A stretch of DNA of 9,045 nucleotides from Candidatus Nealsonbacteria bacterium RIFCSPLOWO2_01_FULL_38_120 (lineage in GTDB: Bacteria > Patescibacteriota > Minisyncoccia > Minisyncoccales > GWA2-38-27). The notes under the pieces were generated by a model. The model worked only from the letters and a program-made list of their open reading frames with translations, did not search any database and had not been told where the DNA came from. A program made the translations under genes and the position numbers. Within the stretch, counting starts at the first letter, position 1; every line of letters begins with the position of its first letter. The DNA is taken from NCBI GenBank assembly GCA_001821475.1, contig MHMF01000021.1, forward strand, positions 1 to 9,045. Direction: 5' to 3'. Below are positions 5,897 through 9,045 of this stretch, in pieces.

Positions 5897-5921
5897 AACT
5901 ACGGGATATGCTCCCGTAGTT
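5897..5921. repeat. Perfect 10-bp inverted repeat upstream of tig
   Basis: AACTACGGGA (5897-5906) and TCCCGTAGTT (5912-5921) pair perfectly around TATGC. It ends 14 bases before the tig ATG with no T-run. It could be a leader hairpin or an operator; nothing in the sequence decides between these. Confidence 0.5.
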
Positions 5922-5935
5922 ACATAGTTATTAAT

Positions 5936-7216
5936 ATGAAATCATCTTTGAGCAAGCTTCCGGAATCGCAATTGGAGATATTGGCGGAATTTTCCCCTGA
6001 AGAATTTAATGCGTTTTACGATAAAGCTGTTTTGCTTTTATCTAATGGTCTCAAAATTGACGGATTCAGGGAAGGTAAGATTCCAAAAGAAATTGCAACG
6101 CAACGGCTTGGCGAAGAAAAAATTTTAACTCAAGCGGCGGAAATGGCTGTCCATGATGGCTATGAAAAAATTATTTCAGAAAGCAAAATAGAGCCGATTT
6201 CTCGGCCAGAAATAGGAATTAAGAAATTGGCAAAATCAAACCCTTTTGTTTTTTCTGTTAAGGTTGCGACAATGCCTGATGTTGTTTTGCCGGATTATAA
6301 AAAAATAGCGGCGGAAGTTGGAATAAAAACCGCAATTATAAGCTCTAAAGATATTGAGGAATCATTAAAATGGCTTCAGAAATCCAGGGGAAAATTTACA
6401 GCTAAAAACGGGCCGGCGGAAAAAGGCGATTTTGTCGCGATAGAATATTGGCTTTCAGGGCTCAATGATTTTTTCGGCTCTAATAATCAAAAAGATAATT
6501 TCATACTCGGAGAAGGAGGTTTGTTCCCTGGTCTGGAGGATAGTTTGGCTGGGATGACAGCCGGCGGAGAAAAAGATAAAATTCAAATATCTATTCCAGA
6601 AAATCACCCGTTGAGAAAATTCGGAAAAAATGTAGAGGTGAAGGTAAGGGTGGTTTCCGTTCAGAAGGCGGAATTCCCGGAAATTAACGACCAATTCGCG
6701 CTCTCACTCGGCAATTTCAAGGATTTAGACGCTCTTAAAAAAGAATTGGAAAAAGGAATTTTACTGGATAAAAATCAGGAAGAGGTGATAGCCGCCAGAA
6801 GCGAGATTGTGGAAAAAATAAGCAAAGAATCTGTTTGCGAAATTCCTTTGCCGTTAATTGACAGTCAGCAAAAAAAAATGCTTGAACGGATGAAAGCGGA
6901 TATTCAAAACTCTCTAAAAATGTCTTACGATGATTATTTGGAAAAAACCGGGAAAACAGAAAAAGACATTTTAACCGCCATTCTTCCTCAAGCGGAAAGA
7001 TCGGTTAAAAACTCTCTTGTTTTGCGGGAAATCGGGAAAAAAGAAAATATCGCTGTTTCGGAAAAAGAAATTGAAGAAGAAGTGAATAAAACATTAAAGC
7101 GCTATTCCAGCCAAGAAGAATTTGAAAAAAAGGTGGGACTTGATAAAATGATAGAATACGTCAGAGAATATTTATGGACGGAGAAAGTGTTTAAATCGAT
7201 AAAAAATTTAACATAG
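5936..7216 (+). CDS. tig: Trigger factor, ribosome-bound chaperone/prolyl isomerase
   Basis: Trigger factor binds at the ribosomal exit tunnel and shields nascent chains. The 426-residue length is normal. The ribosome-docking signature is present as GFREGKIP (43-50). The N-terminal domain runs to about 115. The FKBP-type prolyl isomerase domain is about 160-245, with FILGEGGLFPGLEDSLAGM and PENHPLRKFGKNVEVKVRVV as recognisable parts. The helical C-terminal chaperone arms fill the rest (about 250-426, e.g. DLDALKKELEKGI). The sequence is Lys- and Glu-rich. ATG 5936 has no Shine-Dalgarno. clpP follows 79 bases later, with an inverted repeat filling the gap; the tig-clpP order is common in bacteria and joins folding with degradation. 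Confidence 0.94.
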   Translation: MKSSLSKLPESQLEILAEFSPEEFNAFYDKAVLLLSNGLKIDGFREGKIPKEIATQRLGEEKILTQAAEMAVHDGYEKIISESKIEPISRPEIGIKKLAKSNPFVFSVKVATMPDVVLPDYKKIAAEVGIKTAIISSKDIEESLKWLQKSRGKFTAKNGPAEKGDFVAIEYWLSGLNDFFGSNNQKDNFILGEGGLFPGLEDSLAGMTAGGEKDKIQISIPENHPLRKFGKNVEVKVRVVSVQKAEFPEINDQFALSLGNFKDLDALKKELEKGILLDKNQEEVIAARSEIVEKISKESVCEIPLPLIDSQQKKMLERMKADIQNSLKMSYDDYLEKTGKTEKDILTAILPQAERSVKNSLVLREIGKKENIAVSEKEIEEEVNKTLKRYSSQEEFEKKVGLDKMIEYVREYLWTEKVFKSIKNLT

Positions 7217-7287
7217 CTACGAAATACGAATTACTTGCAAATATACGGATACGTTTTCGTATGTTCGTACAAAATTCGTAATTCGTA
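7217..7287. repeat. Inverted repeat filling the tig-clpP gap
   Basis: CTACGAAATACGAATT (from 7217) pairs with AATTCGTAATTCGTAG (ending 7287) with one mismatch. Inside, ATACG-TTTT-CGTAT forms an apical hairpin and TACG/CGTA continues it after an internal loop. No T-run follows; the clpP ATG is 9 bases downstream. It may tune read-through from tig into clpP. Confidence 0.6.
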
Positions 7288-7295
7288 GATAAATT

Positions 7296-7877
7296 ATGAA
7301 TCTTGTTCCAACAGTTTTAGAAAAAACGCAATACGGGGAGCGGGCTTATGATATTTATTCCAGATTGCTGAAAGAAAGGATTGTTTTTTTAGTGGGCCAG
7401 ATAAACGACCCTTCGGCGAATTCTGTAATCGCCCAGCTTCTTTTTTTGGCGAGCAAAGACCCGAAAAAAGACATCCAGCTTTATATAAACACTCCGGGAG
7501 GGTCTGTTACGGCCGGGCTAGCGATTTACGACACAATGCAATATATTAAATGCCCTGTGGCAACTATTTGTTTCGGATTAGCCGGTTCAATGGGTGCTGT
7601 TTTGTTGGCTGCCGGTGAAAAAGGAAAGCGCTACGCCTTGCCCAATTCCGAGGTTTTGCTTCATCAGGTGGCGGGCGGAGCAACGGGCCCGGCCGCTGAC
7701 ATTGAAATCACGGCAAAGCAGATTATGAAAATAAAAAATAAGCTCAATAACATAATCGCAAGGCATACAGGCCAGCCGCTTGATAAAGTTGAAAAAGATA
7801 CTGACAGGGATTTTTATCTTTCAGCTGAAGAGTCGCAACAATACGGCATCATTGACGAAGTAATTAAAACGAAGTAA
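7296..7877 (+). CDS. clpP: ATP-dependent Clp protease, proteolytic subunit ClpP
   Basis: Serine peptidase that forms the barrel of the Clp protease and degrades proteins fed in by ClpX or another Hsp100 unfoldase. At 193 residues it is full length. The catalytic triad is visible: Ser98 in GLAGSMGAVLL, His123 in EVLLHQ and Asp172 in DRDFYLSAEE. The oxyanion region INTPGGSV (64-71) and the N-terminal stretch YGERAYDIYSRLLKERIVFL are standard. It follows tig at short distance. The often linked clpX is not next: clpP is followed by two terminator hairpins and then the MNT/HEPN pair. No Shine-Dalgarno before ATG 7296. Confidence 0.97.
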   Translation: MNLVPTVLEKTQYGERAYDIYSRLLKERIVFLVGQINDPSANSVIAQLLFLASKDPKKDIQLYINTPGGSVTAGLAIYDTMQYIKCPVATICFGLAGSMGAVLLAAGEKGKRYALPNSEVLLHQVAGGATGPAADIEITAKQIMKIKNKLNNIIARHTGQPLDKVEKDTDRDFYLSAEESQQYGIIDEVIKTK

Positions 7878-7895
7878 TGGCAATTGTTGAAATAA

Positions 7896-7993
7896 AAAAA
7901 AGAAAGGCGATGGTCCGATGGTTATCGGACGATCGCCTTTTATGTTGATTTTCAGGAATATAATATCTTTGAATTGCGAAATGCTTTCTTGGT
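7896..7993. repeat. 98-bp exact direct repeat, copy 1 (after clpP)
   Basis: Identical over 98 bp to 8884-8981 (offset 988). It holds an A-run, a 16-bp hairpin, an AT-rich linker with TATAAT (7959-7964; no -35 at proper distance) and the 5' arm of a second long hairpin. Identity stops at GGT (7993/8981). Confidence 0.95.
7903..7941 (+). terminator. Terminator-like hairpin in repeat copy 1
   Basis: AAAGGCGAT (7903-7911) with ATCGCCTTT (7932-7940), one G-G mismatch, then GTCCGAT (7913-7919) with ATCGGAC (7924-7930); loop GGTT. Sixteen pairs, preceded by eight A and ending TTTT, so it could act in both directions. It starts 26 bases after the clpP stop. Confidence 0.75.
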
Positions 7994-8067
7994 CCTTTCT
8001 TCAAATTTGCAGCTGAAATTTGGAGAAAAGACCAGGAAATTCTTTTTTTATTTGGCATTTCGTAATT
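7972..8067 (+). terminator. Second, very long hairpin with internal U-tract
   Basis: The inner stem 7985-8008 pairs with 8016-8039 (one C-A mismatch, two G-T wobbles) around a 7-nt loop and is followed at once by TTCTTTTTTT (8040-8049), giving a textbook terminator. An outer 13-bp stem (7972-7984 with 8055-8067, one G-T wobble) encloses the T-tract. The 5' arm up to 7993 belongs to the 98-bp repeat; the rest is unique to this copy. Confidence 0.75.
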
Positions 8068-8090
8068 AAAAGTAATATTGAAATTTTAGT

Positions 8091-8119
8091 TTGACAGGAA
8101 TTTGAATTTTTGATAATAT
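8091..8119 (+). promoter_or_regulatory. Promoter of the MNT/HEPN operon
   Basis: TTGACA (8091-8096, 6/6) with TAATAT (8114-8119) at 17 bp, or GATAAT (8112-8117, 5/6) at 15 bp. It is the best plus-strand promoter in the window, located after the clpP terminators and about 40 bases before the MNT ATG. It indicates that the pair is transcribed on its own. Confidence 0.65.
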
Positions 8120-8159
8120 AAAAAAATAGAAATTAACCCTGAATTTTGGCTATTATTAA

Positions 8160-8477
8160 ATGGAAAAAAAAATTAAAAATATAACAAACCAAATTGTGAA
8201 AAGATATAAGCCCGAAAAGGTTTTTCTTTTCGGGAGTTTTGCTACCGGGAGAGCAAAAAAAAACAGCGATGTTGATTTGTTGGTTATTAAAAAAACCAAA
8301 GAAAGATTTACAAAAAGGCTTCTTCAAGTCTCGGGCTTAGTGAATTCTCCTATGGGAACCGATATTTTAGTTTATACCCCCAAGGAATGGAAGTCTGCGT
8401 TAAAAGAGGAAAATTATTTTGTAAGAGAAATAGCGCAAACAGGCAAATTGCTCTATGACAGAGAAAATAAAAAATAA
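8160..8477 (+). CDS. MNT-type nucleotidyltransferase (MntA-like antitoxin)
   Basis: A 105-residue minimal nucleotidyltransferase of the pol-beta superfamily. The defining motif GSx10DxD is intact: FGSFATGRAKKNSDVDLLV, with G25-S26, Asp37 and Asp39; Asp68 in TDILVY fits the third metal ligand. In characterised MNT/HEPN modules this protein is the antitoxin and adds AMP to a tyrosine of the HEPN partner; that activity is inferred here from the intact motif and the neighbour. ATG 8160 lies shortly after a good promoter but has no Shine-Dalgarno. Its 3' end overlaps the HEPN gene by 23 bp, suggesting translational coupling. The pair is enclosed by exact 98-bp direct repeats. Confidence 0.87.
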   Translation: MEKKIKNITNQIVKRYKPEKVFLFGSFATGRAKKNSDVDLLVIKKTKERFTKRLLQVSGLVNSPMGTDILVYTPKEWKSALKEENYFVREIAQTGKLLYDRENKK

Positions 8478-8877
8478 AAGCGTTGTGTATGGTTGGCTGA
8501 TGAAAGCGGATGATGATTTTTCTTTGGCTAAAAATCTTTTTGAGGAGTCGGAATATTACGATCACGTTTGTTTTTTAAGCCAGCAGGCGGTAGAAAAGTA
8601 TCTGAAGGTTCTTGTTATAATCTCAAAAGGGAAACTAAAAAAGGAGGAGAGAACGCATAATCTTATTTATCTATCTCAATTAGGCGGTTTGGATTTTAGC
8701 GCGTTTGAATCTGATTTGAGAAAATTAAGCAACGCCTATGTTCCCGCTAGATATCCGGGAGATGGATATGTGAAATTTAACAAAGAAGAAGCTAAAGAAT
8801 GTTTAAGGGCGGCGGAGAGGATAATTGATTTTATCAAAAGCGAGAATAATTTAGCTGTTTATTGCGACCAATTTTAA
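8455..8877 (+). CDS. HEPN-domain protein (partner/toxin of the MNT protein)
   Basis: A 140-residue helical HEPN protein. Recognisable parts are the first helix WLMKADDDFSLAKNLFE (14-30), CFLSQQAVEKYLKVLVI (39-55), the RTHNLIYL turn (66-73) and YVPARYPGDGYVKF (95-108), which is the usual end of this HEPN branch. HEPN toxins of this module type cut RNA through an RX4-6H motif. Here no Arg has a His at that distance; the corresponding place reads RYPGDGY, with Arg99 and Tyr105 (RX5Y). The nuclease centre may therefore be degenerate, or this branch may use a variant. Tyr105 is a candidate site for AMP addition by analogy with HepT; this is inference. ATG 8455 overlaps the MNT gene, and an alternative Met16 (8500) would lose the start of the first helix. 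The stop is followed 14 bases later by the repeated terminator hairpin. Confidence 0.83.
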   Translation: MTEKIKNKSVVYGWLMKADDDFSLAKNLFEESEYYDHVCFLSQQAVEKYLKVLVIISKGKLKKEERTHNLIYLSQLGGLDFSAFESDLRKLSNAYVPARYPGDGYVKFNKEEAKECLRAAERIIDFIKSENNLAVYCDQF

Positions 8878-8883
8878 ATAAAT

Positions 8884-8981
8884 AAAAAAGAAAGGCGATG
8901 GTCCGATGGTTATCGGACGATCGCCTTTTATGTTGATTTTCAGGAATATAATATCTTTGAATTGCGAAATGCTTTCTTGGT
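8884..8981. repeat. 98-bp exact direct repeat, copy 2 (after HEPN gene)
   Basis: Same 98 bp as 7896-7993, again just downstream of a stop codon. The A-run is two bases shorter than in copy 1. Sequence after 8981 differs from copy 1. Confidence 0.95.
8891..8929 (+). terminator. Terminator-like hairpin in repeat copy 2
   Basis: Identical to the 7903-7941 hairpin: 16 pairs, one G-G mismatch, tip CCGAT-GGTT-ATCGG. It is positioned to end the MNT/HEPN transcript. Confidence 0.75.
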
Positions 8982-9028
8982 ATTTTTTCCAAATTTCAGA
9001 GCGAAAATTTGATAGAACGAGGAAGCAT
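8969..9028. repeat. Second hairpin of repeat copy 2 with divergent 3' arm
   Basis: The base stem 8969-8979 pairs with 9018-9028 (two G-T wobbles) and an apical stem CAAATTT (8990-8996) pairs with AAATTTG (9005-9011). The 5' arm is shared with copy 1 up to 8981; the 3' arm is not, yet it still pairs. No T-run follows, unlike copy 1. Confidence 0.55.
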
Positions 9029-9045
9029 ATCCGATGGATATGCTT
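9024..9045. repeat. Hairpin at the window end, possibly cut off
   Basis: AGCATATCC (9024-9032) pairs perfectly with GGATATGCT (9036-9044) around GAT. It contains the CCGATGG word seen in the other hairpins and overlaps the foot of the preceding stem, so the two are alternatives. What follows is outside the window. Confidence 0.5.

Noticed and set aside
7896..8981. Integron-like gene cassette with attC sites around the MNT/HEPN pair
   Set aside because: The repeats form hairpins and follow gene ends, but I see no RYYYAAC/GTTRRRY boxes in the right places and no integrase.

Overview
The window looks like a piece of a low-GC, streamlined genome of the Candidate Phyla Radiation (Patescibacteria, probably a Parcubacteria-like lineage). 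The reasons are a VirB2/TrbC-like pilin of the short type common in those genomes, a NusA with a long Lys/Glu tail, start codons without Shine-Dalgarno sequences, a tRNA-Leu without encoded CCA, and intergenic DNA that is almost entirely inverted repeats. The lineage is inferred from gene style; there is no rRNA or other decisive marker. TGA is used as a stop (hppA), so the standard bacterial code fits.

Layout, all protein genes on the + strand: (1) 7-339, pilin-like T4SS membrane protein, followed by an intrinsic terminator. (2) 463-966, NYN-domain (PIN-like) putative nuclease. (3) 965-1055, an apparent minus-strand small RNA unit: TTGACA-N18-TACAAT promoter, about 55 nt of RNA, and a terminator whose U-tract overlaps the NYN stop codon. 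(4) 1092-1174, tRNA-Leu(UAG) with unusual D- and T-loop residues. (5) 1211-1984, Fic-family AMP-transferase with an N-terminal inhibitory motif. (6) 1985-2314, 330 bp without a convincing gene: a 20-bp hairpin, a strong terminator and a long imperfect inverted repeat. (7) 2315-3694 nusA; 3691-3810 nested inverted repeats; 3828-5819 hppA, a membrane pyrophosphatase with the K+-independent signature. (8) 5936-7216 tig and 7296-7877 clpP, a protein-quality pair often found together with clpX. (9) 8160-8877, an MNT nucleotidyltransferase and HEPN pair (toxin-antitoxin-like) with its own promoter.

The core of the window (nusA, hppA, tig, clpP) is housekeeping: transcription elongation, membrane energisation by pyrophosphate hydrolysis, nascent-chain folding and proteolysis. 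Between and around these sit stress- or defence-type accessory genes (NYN, Fic, MNT/HEPN).

The most interesting material is non-coding. An exact 98-bp direct repeat (7896-7993 and 8884-8981) lies on both sides of the MNT/HEPN pair and contains a 16-bp terminator-like hairpin plus the 5' arm of a second hairpin. The 3' arms of that second hairpin differ in sequence between the copies but still pair. Several 3'-end hairpins share the same tip, GAT-(4 nt)-ATC in a CCGATG/CATCGG context, suggesting a dispersed element family. The minus-strand small RNA and the tRNA-Leu variant (A18 with G55) are the other two points worth following up. No database or folding program was available; all pairings were read by eye.
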